From NCBI RefSeq assembly GCF_000003855.2, contig NW_003101662.1, positions 75,136 through 139,135 of the forward strand: a DNA stretch of 64,000 nucleotides, written 5' to 3'. The notes beneath the pieces were generated by a model. It saw only the letters and a list, made by a program, of their open reading frames with translations. It made no database searches and was not told the DNA's origin. The translations under genes were made by a program, and so were the position numbers. Shown here piece by piece: positions 46,730 to 60,025 of this stretch; the first letter of the stretch is position 1, and the number at the start of each line of letters is the position of its first letter. This DNA is from Blastomyces gilchristii SLH14081. Lineage: Eukaryota; Ascomycota; Eurotiomycetes; Onygenales; Ajellomycetaceae.

Positions 46730-49700
46730 TGAAAGAAAGAGATCAAGATATCAATTTAATCTAAGATTTAATATCATGTCTGACCCTGATATTCTGATGA
46801 GTGATATTATAGATAAAGAAAATGAGTTTAATACTATACAGCTCATAAATATCTATAATGAAAAGTTATTAAAGAAAAATAATAATATCTGAATAATTGA
46901 TAGAGAATTTCTGAATATAACTTCATTAAGAAACTCTATAATTACAGGAGATTTCAATGCATATCATCTCTGATAAAATTCAGAATGCAAGAGAGTAGTG
47001 AGAGCTGATAATCTGATTAAATGAATCTTTGAGCATTTAATAGATTTGATTAATAAGTCTGATCAACAAACATTCTTTAGAAAAGACATGAAATAGAAAT
47101 CTATTATAGATCTAATCTTCATGTCACAAAATCTAATGAAAAGAAGACTTGTAAACTGATTTATTAATTCAAATGAGACATCAGAATCAGGTCATGAGAT
47201 TATTCAATTTGATATTGAACTGAGTGAAAAATAAATGAGTGAAAATCCTCTTCTCTCTAATCAGTTTAACTTTGAAAAAGCTGATTGAAAAGCAGTTGAA
47301 GAAAGCATAAAACTGTTAAAATCTGCAAGACAGAATAAGCTATATTGAAATTCTGATCAAGATATCTCAAATGAAATGCTTGAGAATAGAGTGAAGCTTA
47401 TTACATCTATTATTCTAATAAGTGTTAGAGATAATATTTCAAAGAGAAAATCTTCTGAGTATTTAAAATCTTGATAAAATGAGAATATCTCATCTAAAAG
47501 AAAAGTATTAGCTACTGCTAGAAGAGATTGAAAGAATAATGTAATATCTGATGAAGAGTTCAAAGCTGTCAGAAATGAATATTTTTCAGATATTAAAAGA
47601 GCTAAAACAGACTGCTGAAATAAATTTCTTGAAGAAGCATAAGAGAAGAAAGTTTTTAAAGCTTTTAACTATACTAAAACAAGAAGTGTAGCAAAACTTC
47701 CAGTCTTAGAATATGAGTTTCAGAATGAATTATATACAGTAAACTCTTTTAAGGAAAAATATCAAGTTTTCATAAGAATTCTCTTTCAGAACTCACCAGA
47801 TTCAGATTCAGATTCAGAGGAAGAGAATATATCACTTCTCAACTATATTAATGAAAATGACTGAGAATGATCTGATCTTACATAAGATGAATTAGAGTCA
47901 GCTATCTTCTCAAGTTCTGTTAAAACTGCTGCAGGACCTGATTCAATTAATTACTTAATTATTCAAAATACATATTCCTACTTAAAGAATGAATATTTTG
48001 AGCTCTTTTTTAATCTCTTGAAAAATGAATATTATTCTGAATGCTGAAGAGAAGTCACTGAAGTGATTCTTATAAAACCTAATAGAAAAACTTCAATTTC
48101 TAAGTCATATAGAGTAATATCTCTATTAAACTGTCTGAGAAAGATTTTGAAAAAGATAATAGCTACTTAACTATCTTTTATTAGCTCTATTAATAACTCT
48201 CATTTATTCAGTGAATTAATAAGAGATAGAAAACAATGTTCTACAATTGACACTGTTCTCTCAGTTATTTATAATATTTAAATAGTAAAGTATGAAGATC
48301 TGGTCTCAACTGCAGTTTTTATTAATATAAAAGAAGTATTTAATCATGTTTCAAAGTCAAAGTTAATTCAGACTTTGAAGATGTTAAAAATGTCACTTTC
48401 TCTAATAAAATGAGTTAACTGTTTTATATCTAAAAGAATCATATAACTTTTCTTTGATGAAATGAAATAAGATAAGACTGAGATAAAAATAGAAGTATCA
48501 CAAGAATCTTCAATTTCATCTATTTTATTTGTAATATACACTGCATATCTATTTAAAAATAGAAATATGAGAATAGTACAATCTTCAAGTTATATGAATG
48601 ATATTGATCTAGTCTATAGCTCAAAAACTATCAAAGAGAATTTGAAAGTGATTGAAGAAGCTGTAAAGAAAATCTTTATTAGAGCAGATATCAATCAAAT
48701 TCAATTTAATATGAATAAAACTGAGTTAATTCATTTCTTTTCTAAATTTAATAAGAAAGAACTATCTCTAACTCTTTTAAATAGAGAGATTAAACCAAGT
48801 GTAAATATCAAATGATTAGAAGTATGATTAAACTCCAAGTTGAATTTTAAATATCATATTCAACAAAGAACTGTCAAGGTAGAAAGACTATTGAACAACA
48901 TAATCAGACTATCAAATACAGAGAGAGGTCTATTCTTCCAGGCTATGAGACAGTTATATATAGCCTGTATTACATCAGTAGCTGATTATGAAGTTCAAGT
49001 TTGATGAAATAATCAAGAGAATTTCACTGAACTCTTTCAAAGTCTGTAAAACAGAGTCTTGAGAAGAATTCTAGAAGTATTCAAATCATCTTCTATTAAA
49101 GCAATGAAAATTGAAGCTTCAATTCCTTCTTCTGCTATTAGATTTGAAAAGGCCTGTATGAACTATACACTGAGAGTTATAAAGATAAGCTTAAATCATA
49201 TAATCAGAGAAAGAGTCTCTTCTTCATTTTCATCAATTAACTCTGAAAATGAACTGAATTGAAATAGATTTCTTAATTAAAATGAAAATAATTCTTCAAA
49301 GAAAATGCCTTCTCAACTTTACAGACTATGCTCTCTGATTAAAAATCAATTTTCTTCTTTAAATGTTGAAAAAGTGAATCATGAGAAGTTATCTCTCTGA
49401 AGAGAAAAGCTTGAATCTCTTATAGACTTATAAATAAGTGAACTATTAAAAGAGAAAGAATATGAACAGCATTTGAAGAGAATTTCTACAATCAATATAA
49501 AAGACTCTATTCTGATTTATTCAGATGACTCAAAAAATGAGAATCTGAATATATTAGGCACAGGTATTACTTATACTGAAGATAATATCAATTTTATCTT
49601 AGATTTCTGAAATCTAGGCTGTGAATCTGAAGTCTTTGATGCTGAACTATTTGTAATAGTGAAAGCTTTCAAACTCATAGAAATAAAATCTTATAAAAGA

Positions 49701-50440
49701 GGAAATTGTTTGAAAGAGATATGAATATTCTCTGATAGTCAAGCTGCTTTAAAAAGACTTAGAAATAGTCAGATTCATAATAATCAAATGAATCTTAAAC
49801 TGATCTTAAACTCTGTTTTGAAAATTCAAAAGAGAAGAATATCAAAGCTGATAATTCATCTACACTGAGTTCCTGCTCATATGAATATACATGACAATGA
49901 ATTGGCTGATTCAGCTGTAAAAAAGAGTGCAGAATTAAGCAGATCTATTCAAAAAATTATATTCTGATCTTTTATAAAGAGAAAAATAAAAGAATCTTGT
50001 TTAGACAAGTGAAATGAAAGCTGGCAGAAACAAAAGAAGAGTATACATTATTCAAGATTTGAAACAAAACCCAAGTGGAAATCTTGTTCAATTAAATGTA
50101 AAAAGAAAATATTCTCATCTATAATACAGCTGAAACTAGGACATGACTATTTCAAATCTTATATACAAAGATTTGATGATAGATTTGACTCAATAGAATG
50201 CTCATTCTGCAATGCAAATAAGAATTCTGAGTATATTGTAATACACTGTGTATTATACAATAATCTCAGAGTCAGATTGAAAGAGAAGTATGATCTAAAT
50301 TAATTAAATATGAGATTCTTATTCTCAACTGAGACAGGAATTAAATACTTAATAGACTTTCTATCAGAAACTCAAGCAGCTACAAGAAAATGACTAAATT
50401 CAGAATTATCTGAATATGAAGAGGGAGAAATTAATCAGAT
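46730..50440 (+). pseudogene. LINE ORF2 remnant: endonuclease, reverse transcriptase, RNase H, CCHC end
   Basis: Decayed but recognizable blocks appear in order. The endonuclease has GDFNAYH (about 46950) and the segment around TFFRKDMK and DLIFMSQNL (about 47070-47140). The RT has TAAGPDSINYLIIQN (about 47930), VILIKPNRKTSISKSYRVIS (about 48060), and YMNDIDLVYSS in place of YxDD (48591). RNase H has LIYSDDSKNENL (about 49517), FDAELFVIVKAFK, FSDSQAALKRL and HDNELADSAVKK (about 49890). A terminal zinc motif ECSFCNANKNSEYIVIHC ends near 50260. Dozens of in-frame stops make it non-functional. Confidence 0.85.
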
Positions 50441-50833
50441 ATAGTCTGTTAAAACAGCTATATACTATCTTTTAATAATTTGTTTTATTACAGTCTCTCT
50501 TTACTTTATCTTTTTCTTTCAATTTCTTTCTATCTATCTATTTAATGTGTCTATCTTTAAGACTGTGTTCTCTTTCTCTTTTCCTTTGTCATGATATTGT
50601 CAAATGATTTCAAAGTATCAGAAGATGTTAAAACACTGCAATTTGTAAACAGTTTTTGTATTCTGAGCTGGAATTTTCTGATTTTGCATATCTGAAATTG
50701 ATGAATGTATAATAGTTAACTTTACAGATATAGGAAAAACCCTGAGAACTGAAAGTTCTCAGGTAGATGTCATAGTCTCTGACTGCATACATCTATAATT
50801 GAAGAATAATAATAATAATAATAATAATAATAA

Positions 50834-50944
50834 CTTCTCAGCCCAGAAATATAGAGTGATTTATTGAAGTGATTTATACATCTCTGTATTTATTAGAAAC
50901 CTGAGATGCTAGAGTTCCGGATTTAATATATTCTCTGCGGGTTT
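50834..50944 (-). mobile_element. 371-bp-class SINE, copy 2, body part left of the gypsy insertion
   Basis: It matches the middle of the SINE at 62794-63164 (cttctcagcccag corresponds to cttcccagcccag). Its 3' tail is missing, replaced by the abutting LINE tail. It is cut by the gypsy element and continues at 59241-59317. Confidence 0.7.
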
Positions 50945-51111
50945 TGTGGTTCGGAAGAACGTACGACCGTCGGATAATAACGCGGCCGCTTCCGAACTTG
51001 CTTACGAGTGTAAAGGGGCCATAGCGGCCACTAATTAATTTAGTATATAATATATAAGAAGCCAGTGTACATCTGTAATCATACACTGACTCAAGCAATC
51101 TTTGAAACACA
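50945..51111 (+). repeat. Gypsy 5' LTR (167 bp)
   Basis: It begins TGTGGTTCGGAAG and ends TTTGAAACACA. The first half keeps CG dinucleotides (cgtacgaccgtcgg, acgcggccgc), whereas its partner LTR has lost them. Confidence 0.88.
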
Positions 51112-52980
51112 TCTGATAGCATGTTTAAAAATCAGTGAGAAGTGCAGACTTCTTCAGAATATGATAATTCTATCTATAAAGCAATTCATAGTTATCATAC
51201 TAGTGTGGTTCTAGAACATCTTAAAAGATAGTGTATGAAGAGCAGTGAGTGAAAGAGCATTTAATTAATACTGCTTCATTTATAGAGAAAAAACTCTATA
51301 TTCAGACAAATGCTATATATGATATATAAACAGATAAGATGTGAGAAAGAAAATGAGAGCAGTGAATGAGATTCAAAGAAGTTCACTTTCTACTTAAAAG
51401 AAGAATAAAAGAAGAGAGTGATCATCACTGAAGTTATACAATAATAATAGAAATTATATAATGATATAGTAATATAATAATATAGTGATATAATAATATA
51501 GTAATATAATAATAGACATTGTACAATCAATGAGAAATCACTGAAATGAATATTTTCTCTAATTAATATAAATAACACTCTTCTCTGCTATCTGAACTGA
51601 AAGATATGCAGAATCTCTCAGAGAGTTTACTTAAAACAGTAAGAAAAATAACTGAAATCACTGAATCAGAATTGAAGCTCTGTATATATACAAGAATTTC
51701 AAACAAGATTGAGATCTTATATACACAGTGACAGACTAAGATAGAAGTTAAATAATAATTAACATTTACTGTAGATTAAGCATTCACTATAAAGAGTTTC
51801 ACTGATGCAATTATCATCATTAATAAGAATAGAGAAAATCAGATCTTAGATCTGTAGTGAGAGATTAAATATTTACATAGATAGATAATTACACTGAATC
51901 TGAAGATCTTATCATAATTATTCACAATCTCTTCAGAAGTGTACACATTATCAGAAATCACTATGCAGAATGAGAATTCAAGTATAAGATATATTAAGTT
52001 AGAAGATCTGCTGAAGTTATTAAGCTTTAATAATAACTGAAAAAATAATGCTGCAATCAGCTGACTAAGTTAGATATAATTATATTATTGAATTGAATAT
52101 GAACTCACAGACAGATAGTTAATAAAATTTTAATAAGTCTTAAGATCTGCTGCATTTCTATATGAAAAAGTAAAGTCATTATAAATAACTGATAAAAAGA
52201 TAAATCTCACAGATTCAGAGTGATATTCATTCTTATAAATATGAAATGAGTTTTTCAAATGAATCTTATACAACTTTGAGAAAGTGAATATATAAGATAA
52301 GTATTATAAATACTTTACTAAGTGTAGATAAGTGAGTAATCTTATATTATACTTTACACACTTCAGCTTACACTATCTTATATTGAATGAAGAGCTTTCA
52401 ATATCTTTCTATTTACAGATCTTCATTTATGATCTTACACTCAAGTTAAGAGTAGAATAAAAATACTTAATCTCACAGTTAGATACAGTGAAGAAAGCAT
52501 ATAATATTCTCATTGTATAGAAATAAGTGAGTCAATTATAACAGAAAATACTGTAATCAAGTATATCTTAGCAGAGAATGAGTAATTAGACTTCTATAAT
52601 ATAAGTTATACACTCAGATATAACAAATCTAGATCTGAATATCATTGCTAAAGCACTGAATTCTCTGAAAAAGAAATTCTCTAGATGAAAATCTTGATAT
52701 TATAAGTATTAAGCTTACTTCAACTGCAGATATCAAAATCATAATATAAAAGATTACACACAGTGTACACAGTTAAGAAAAGCAAGAGAGTTAAAAAACT
52801 AGCAGAATCAGTGAGCTCAGAGACACTCACTGATATTCTATAAAAAGTCTTCAAAGTGAAAGAGATGTCTGTGTTAGAAGACTCTCTGAATTCTGTGAAT
52901 ATTAAGAGAAAACAGGCTTCTAACTGAGATGCAGATAAGAATGAAGTAAACACTCATCTCAATGTCTTGAGATCTGAAAT
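51112..52980 (+). pseudogene. Presumed gypsy gag region, decayed
   Basis: By position between the 5' LTR and the protease this should be gag. Fragments are readable but no capsid or zinc-knuckle motif can be recognized with confidence; stops occur in every frame. Confidence 0.4.
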
Positions 52981-52989
52981 ATTAATGTA

Positions 52990-55900
52990 TAAGAGATACT
53001 TGAGTAAGAATTGAGAGATAACTATAAAAGTGTTAGCAGATACAGAAGCTTCTATACAATATATTAATAATTATATAATTTAAAAACTGAAAGAAATTCA
53101 CTGAGTGAAGAATTTCTGATGTATAAGATTATCTAATAACTGATATTTGATATCATCTGTAAGAGTAAGAGTTCTCTTGCACTTCAAAGAATAATCTTAC
53201 TATATTTGAGTGTGAGAGCTGCAGAACATGAAATACAATCTTATTCTTAAACTTAATTAGTTTCAAAGATTCAATCTGCAGATTCAATGACATACATATC
53301 ATATACAGTTGACTGATAGAAAGAAAACAGTTCATATAATTCTATTAACTGATATGAGAAGAACATTTCACATCTCTGATATAGAAGAATTAAATCTGCT
53401 TATATATTAATAAGCAAAGAGAATGATTTATAAGATCTCATTCAAAAGCATTCTATATATTATACAGGACTCAGAAGCAGAGAAAATCAAGATAAAGAAT
53501 ATATAAGAGAATAAGCATATGAAGAAGCTTCTGAAGAAGTATAAGAAGATCTTCTGAACAGATCTTTCACTGAAATTGTTACTGAAATGAGAATTTATAC
53601 ATGAGATTAACACAGAGAATGTAAAATCAGTCAATCAGAATATGTATTCTCTGTCACAAACACATCTCAAAGAACAGAAGTATCAGATCACAGACCTTCT
53701 AGAATATGATTTTATATAACTCTTATCAAGCATATGAGACTTTTCAGTTCTATTCATGAAAAAGACAGATGAGAAGTAATAAATATGTATTGATTATTAA
53801 GCACTTAACAAGCTTATAATCAAGAATGAATATTCACTGTCATGAATTCAATAACAGTTGAATACAGTTGAAAATATCTGATATCTATCAAAGATCAATC
53901 TTCTCTCAGAATACTGACAGATCTGTGTAGATAAACTGTCAGTCTTATAAATCACATTTAATATATAATGAGAGAAGTTTGAATTTCTAATAATATTATT
54001 TAGTCTGATAAATGTATCTATCATCTTTCAAATAATAATGAATATGATTCTTTATAAACAGAATAAAATCTTATATCTTGTATATCTCAATGATATTCTA
54101 GTCTTTTCAAACTCATACAATGAATATCTGAATTATCTTGATAAAGTGCTTATAACTCTGACAGAGTATAAGCTCTATATTAAATCAATAAAGTGTATAT
54201 TTGAAATGAAAGAGTTGAAGTTTATAGAATATGTAGTGAGTGATGACTGTATATATCTCATCTCAGAGAAATTGAATATTATAGTAAATTAGCTGCAGCT
54301 AAGAAATGTATATTATATATAACAGTTTCTTAAATTAATCTTATATTACTGTAGATTTATCAAAAATTTCACATGAATATCTGCATCACTCTCAGATCTC
54401 TTAAGAGAAATAGATACAAATCTGTGAAAGAAGAAGTTTTATTCAATTATCTGAAATACTATGTGTGAAGAGGCTTTTCTCACACTGAGAGAATGTGTAA
54501 TAACATTCTCAGTGCTTATTTAATCAGATTGTAATAAACCTTTCTATATTAAGACAGATGTATTTAAATAAGCTATCAGAGACACTCTTCTACAGATAAG
54601 TAAGAATAGCAAGCTGTATTTAATGATGTATAATGATAGAAAACTATCAGATACTGAGCTTAATTACTCAGTGTATGAAAAGAAATTGCTAGTGATTAAG
54701 CATATACTGATGTTATGAGATAGATATATTAACAACAGATATATAATAATGATAATTATAAATCATGAAAGTCTTATCTATCTATAATTAATAATAAAAC
54801 CTTTCAAATGCTTAGTATGTTGAATCTCAGAGTTTTAAGTATACAATCTTTATATTAAATACTGAAAGAGATTGAACACTGTGATGTCTGATATAATCAG
54901 TTATAGATCTGATTTCATAAGTGAGAATTCTGTGAATCAGATATAAGAGAAGCTTATATTAAACACACTAAGAGAGTGTAAGAAATCAGAATAAGTGAAT
55001 ATCATGATCTCTCACTTGAAGAATAATAAGATGTCAGATGATAAGTGTCTTGTAAGAGTAGTAGAAAAGATGCTTCTAAACTTTAAACTGAGAAAATTGA
55101 AAAACAATGTTATACTTTATCATAATCTAGAATATACAGAAGCTCTCTATCTAGAATCTTCATTTAGACATAACTTGATGACTCACATGCATAAGGAATT
55201 CAGCTACTTAGAAAGCTCTGAACTCATGAGTGTACTTGAATTAAGAGTATACTGATCAAGCATAGTCAAGGACATTCAGACATATACTCACAAGTGTCTG
55301 AATTATCAGGTTATAAAAGAATCTAAGAAAGAGTTAGAATATAAGAAAGTATAATATCAGATGAAGTGTATAATACAACTGTTTAAACAATAAGAGATAA
55401 ATCTCATAGATATATTACTGTGAACATCAAATGAAAATCAATGAATAATCACTGCTATTGATTACACTACTAACTGGTCAGTCATGAAAGCAGTTTCAGA
55501 GATGATAGAGAAGATAATAGTGAAGTTTCTACATAATGAGATCTATATTAACTATGAAATGTCATGTGAGATTCTAACTAATAATGATATGAATCTTGTG
55601 AGAGAAGCAATGAGGCATTTCATGAGTCAGTTATAGACAAGATATTATAGAACAATATCATATCATTCACAGATAAACAGGAAGATAAAACACTTGAATG
55701 AAATCTTAGATAATATGCTGATAAAATATCTAGTAAGCAAGTCTATGAGACTATGAGATGAATATTTCAGACAGATGCTATTAATCACACAGATTTGACA
55801 GCATGCAGTCTTCAAGTGTTCATTATTCTATCTGTTGTATGAATTGCATCTGCGCATCCTGAAGAATGCTTCAGAAAAGATGAAGAAGAGAACAGCAGTT

Positions 55901-56500
55901 ACAGATGCAACAGTTATAAATACAGCAGAAACAGCAGTTATAAATACAGCAGTAGCAGTTACAGATACAACAGTTGCAGATACAGAATCAAGATTGAAAG
56001 AGATCAGTCACACACATATAAAAGCTAACAAGTTACTTCTGAACTGAGCAATTCAATTGAAAAGAATACAAGACTCACTAGTTAAGAAATTGAGTCTTAA
56101 GATAGAAATATAAGTTCTTATATATAATAAGAGTTCTGAGAAGTTTCAATCTAGATGATTTGAGTTATATAAAATACTCAAATCACATTCTCTGAGAATA
56201 TACACATTGAAAGAATCAGAGAAACAGATCTTACACAACTTAATAAATAATTCATAACTTATGAAAGTAAAGATATAAGACTTGAGTAGATTATAATTAT
56301 TCACAGCACTATCATCAGCATTGAAAAAGAAGAGACTTATAATTAAAAAATCTCATGAAGTAAGAGAAATCATAGATACTTATAAATCAGATGATCTCAC
56401 TTATTATAATCTTTTCATGATTATAAGAAAAGAATGAGAAGTAATGAAGAAATCAGATGAATATCACACTTTAATAAGTGATGAGACTGTAGCTGATTGT
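52990..56500 (+). pseudogene. Gypsy pol remnant: protease, RT, RNase H, integrase
   Basis: The protease active site appears as ADTEASIQ (about 53040), with the Gly of DTGA changed to Glu. The RT has QITDLLEYDFI (about 53685), SVLFMKKTDEK, ALNKLIIKNEYSLS (about 53800) and YLNDILVFSN (54092) in place of YLDD. The RNase H/connection region has IKTDVFK (about 54560) and LNYSVYEKKLLVIK (about 54660). The integrase has a zinc-finger-like YTEALYLESSFRHNLMTHMH (55127), then IDYTTNWSVMKAV (about 55455) and EILTNNDMNLV (about 55570) for the catalytic Asp region. A possible chromodomain-like tail (HEVREIIDTYKSDDLTYY) sits near 56353. All are broken by stops. Confidence 0.85.
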
Positions 56501-57093
56501 ATAATAACACACTGCAGATAGCAGATATAACACAGTAAAGAGCAGTCTCAAAGCAGTAGACTTATACATGAGTCAGATTACAGAAGAAAAAGAAATTCAG
56601 AGTTGAATTTGACTGTTTATATCAGTTCAATCACAGAGATTACAGAGAATGAAGTATCTAAAATATCTGCAGACACATGAGATCAAGTCATCTCAATCTT
56701 TAAAAATGCTCAGAGATCAGATGAGATTAGTTTTGATAAGTTATTCACTATAGTAGTCTGAGTGAGTGAAGAGAGACAGTATAATACATGAGACAGAATT
56801 ATAAAAGATGAAAGCTGCTGAACCTAGTCACTGAACACTGTATTATATAGAGATTATATAAGAGTAGTAACTAGCAGATAAAGAAAAAGTGTAAGAAAAG
56901 AAAAGAGATAATAAATTGATTATCAACTGTAAGAGTCAGCTGTAAAAGATAAATGTTATCATATACACTTCATTTATTTTCATACATCACATGTTTAATC
57001 TATTTTCAATATCATATCATCTGAAAAACACTAAAAACAAAGAAAATCTCAACACTTGAGATTTACAAGAGATTTAAGAGCTGTAAGCTGCTC

Positions 57094-58527
57094 TTATAAT
57101 AATATTACACATGTCTCTGATTTCTCTACTGCTCTGTATATCACATTAATGTTATTTATCACAAGATTGACTGAAATGCTAATATAGAAATGTGTACATG
57201 TATGCATAGAAAAATTGAAGAAGAGTACAGAACTCACAGAATCAGAAGTCAGAATAGAGAAGATAAAGATAGAAGAAATGAAAGAAGAAGAAGACACAGA
57301 ATCAGATAAATAATGATGAGAGTCACTCAGAGTTAAACACTTATAACTCAGTGTGCACACAACCTTCTCTGCAGAGAAGAAAGAGAAAATGATGAGAGAA
57401 GCTTGAGAATGAAAGAGAGTAGTCTCAGCAGTATTATTATCTTTGATTAGAATGATCTCTGACACTGAAGTAACTAAGAACTATTATTAGTATATGAAAA
57501 TCATAAAATTAGAGATAAGAACAGTTATTGAATAAACACTCACTGATCTTAGAGTTGTACATGCAATTACAACACACACAAGACTTCTCAGAAAGAGAGA
57601 GAGAGACATGAGAGAATACAGAAAGCAGAACATAGTGTATAAACAGCTCATTTTCATAACAACATCTCAGACAAGATGTACAAGTCTCACATCTGTGAGT
57701 ATAAAAGAGTATAATATTCACATTTCTGTTTCTGAAAACATGAATATCTTTTACCTGCATTACAAAGTCAGATAATAAATATCAGAGAATAGGCTGATAC
57801 AGATCTATTATTCTGAAGAAATTCATTAGAGTAGATATCTCTACAATATTGAACTTTATAGTTATAAAAAGTTCCTTGATATCTGTGAATATCATAACTT
57901 TATATATAATAAAACTCATAACAATTTTCTCTAAGAACAGGAAAATCAGTGTCAGAAAGAAAAAGATGAAAAGAAAAAAGACTTATAATCTCAACACTGT
58001 TGAAGAGAGAAGTGATTCTCTGATATAAATAAACAGTTATCTTATCATAAATATTTAAAATAGATATAATAATCAGCATCTGCAACTGAGCTTCAGATAG
58101 TCATGTTATATACTATCTTTATATAATTAATTATTCTAGAGATCAGTAAGAAGAGCAGAAGTGTACACACTGAGAAACATAGTTTATTAAGTCTATACAA
58201 CATCTTCTTGAAACAGAGAGAGCTAGTAACAAAGGCAGTAGTGAGAGCAAAAGTAGTGAGAGTAGAGATCACAGAAACAGAGGTAGTGAAAGTGAGAGAA
58301 TCAGACACAGAGACAGATGTAGAAGATTGAAAAGAAGCAGTAGAGAAAGAAACAGCAGCAGAAGAAGTAGAAAGAGACATAGAAGACTCAGTCACACATG
58401 ATATAAACAATTTCTTTATTATCACATTCTTCAAGTTCTCAATCAATGATTTAATATTGAGTTCACTATCATCAGCAGACACAAATCTGTCAATGCATGA
58501 AGATTCTATATAAATAAAAACAAACAT
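57094..58527 (-). pseudogene. Antisense frame cluster in the gypsy 3' region
   Basis: Three minus-strand frames lie in order: 58527-58093 (144 aa, Ser/Thr-rich centre), 57760-57509 (83 aa, Cys-rich: RCETCTSCLRCC and KSCVCCNCMYNSK) and 57465-57094 (123 aa, Ser-rich). They run opposite to pol. The inverted gypsy copy at 61030-63562 contains corresponding frames on the plus strand (for example 62073-62417), so the coding content predates the copies. They may be exons of one element-borne gene. Function is unknown, and the low CG composition itself lengthens such frames. Confidence 0.45.
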
Positions 58528-59073
58528 ATCAGCATCTGCATTTATACAAAATTGTGCCAGAAAATATGATTAGAAACCCGCTGAGAAGAAAAATAATCAA
58601 GAGTATATAAGAAAATGAAGAAGATATATCATTCATGATAATATATTCTGATGATTGTTAGAAGATAAAGAAGTTCTGATCACATTTTATAACATATTAC
58701 ACTTACTGCTAACAAACTGCTCAGTATGAGCACTATGATGACACTTGTTATAAGAATAGAGAGTCATTGCCAGAAATATATATAATATAATAGATGAACA
58801 GATAGAACGAGTTGAACAGAAGAAGAAATAGAAATCTTGAATAATAATAATATTCAATAATGATAATGATAAAGAAGATAATTGAAGAATGAGAAAAGTT
58901 TAGTAAATAAGAGATGTAATATAGTGAAAGTTTCTTTGTGAGAGTGTATACAGAATACTAGCTGAATCAGAGATAGACTATAAAAATTATAAACACTAGT
59001 AATGTGCTAATCCGCATGAAGCTAGAATAGATATTATAATTACATGAGTGTGATTAAATCTGATAAGAGAGAA

Positions 59074-59240
59074 TGTGATTCAGAAGAACATATAATTATC
59101 AGATAATAACACAGTCACTTCTGAACTTGCTTACAAGTGTAAAGGAGTTATAGCAGTCACTAATTAATTTAGCATACAATATATAAGAAGCCCGCGTACG
59201 CCTGTAATCATACACTGGCTCAAGCAACCTTTGAAACACA
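59074..59240 (+). repeat. Gypsy 3' LTR (167 bp)
   Basis: It aligns base for base in length with the 5' LTR. It starts TGTGATTCAGAAG, ends TTTGAAACACA, and is more heavily mutated in its first half. Confidence 0.88.
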
Positions 59241-59317
59241 GTTTCAAACTCATGTGTCTTGATTTCTCATGTCAAGACACTATCAGATGGCTGCATTAAT
59301 CATTCAGTCACTGAGGC
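59241..59317 (-). mobile_element. 371-bp-class SINE, copy 2, tRNA-like head right of gypsy
   Basis: The sequence gtttcaaactcatgtgtctt through cactgaggc corresponds to the SINE head (B box to 5' end). It continues the SINE part at 50834-50944. Confidence 0.75.
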
Positions 59318-59399
59318 TTACTGAATAAGTAATTCTTACTTAAAAGAATGTGAAATTATAATAGAAAACAACTCTGTTTTTAATTCTTTATAAGAATCA

Positions 59400-59635
59400 C
59401 TGAATAAATTAAATGAAACTGAATTTGATTTTCAGTTTTAATTTTATTCTGAGAAATTACTTTCATTTCATTATTTTTAAATTAAATCTGATTATTTTTC
59501 ACATTATTTCTGAAAAAAATAATTTATTTTCAGATTTTTTTAATGCTAAATTCTGATGAGACTCATATTAAGAAATATATGAAATCAGGTTAAGTAAAAT
59601 TAAACATGAAATTTATAATCTTATCAGTTAGTTTA
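59400..59635. mobile_element. End of a longer TIR-family element
   Basis: It ends with the same terminal about 90 bp as the MITEs (gagactcatattaagaaat to cttatcagttagttt), but the interior differs and matches, inverted, the element starting at 63564. The left limit is uncertain. Confidence 0.5.
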
Positions 59636-59844
59636 TTCTCAATTATATAATATAAAAAAGTTTTAAAATCTTCATTAAACTGAATATTTAATTAATATTT
59701 CAATTTTAATAAAATATGTAATATAATTTTTAACTTTATATTATATATTAAATAGTATTCTTTAATAGTTTCAAAATAGTAAAAATTTTATTAAATTTAA
59801 TATACAGTGATTAAATAGTAATTAATACTCTGTATAATTTTAAT

Positions 59845-60025
59845 TAAACTGATTATATAACTGTGTCTGAGATCAGAATTAAAATATTTAATAATTTTAT
59901 TATTAAATTAATTAATCTCATTATACAGTATTAAAGATTAAATAGTAATTTCATAAAATTTCAGTGAAATTTACTATCTATTCTTATTATATTTTTAAAA
60001 TAAAATTATAATTTTCATTTCTTGT
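59845..60025 (+). mobile_element. Partial, strongly mutated MITE copy
   Basis: It matches the left about 180 bp of the 504-bp family (actgtgtctgagatcag, ttatacagtatta, tttactatctattcttatta), then breaks into unrelated sequence. Confidence 0.6.

Larger units (their letters stand above)
44393..50833 (+). mobile_element. Tad-like LINE (non-LTR retrotransposon), mutated
   Basis: The element carries a leader, zinc-knuckle ORF1 and an endonuclease/RT/RNase H ORF2. A 3' UTR follows, whose last words (ctgcatacatctataatt, gaagaataat) lead into (AAT)n ending at 50833. The left limit is approximate; it is where similarity to the inverted copy ends. All frames contain many stops, mostly TGA where Trp is expected. 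Confidence 0.8.
50945..59240 (+). mobile_element. Ty3/gypsy LTR retrotransposon, full length, mutated
   Basis: Two 167-bp terminal repeats (50945-51111, 59074-59240), both TG...CA, enclose about 8 kb. A 4-bp duplication gttt flanks it within the SINE B-box region. The pol order PR-RT-RNase H-IN is that of Ty3/gypsy. A purine-rich tract (gataagagagaa) immediately precedes the 3' LTR. A separate 2-kb region of minus-strand frames lies between pol and the 3' LTR. Stops and indels rule out activity. Confidence 0.88.

Noticed and set aside
46730..50440. Reassigned genetic code (TGA read as Trp)
   Set aside because: TGA at Trp positions occurs only in repeats; the eleven genes use TGG and normal stops, so G-to-A mutation explains it.
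55835..56047. 70-codon frame with Thr/Ala repeats
   Set aside because: It arises from an acagat/acagca-type repeat within decayed gypsy sequence.
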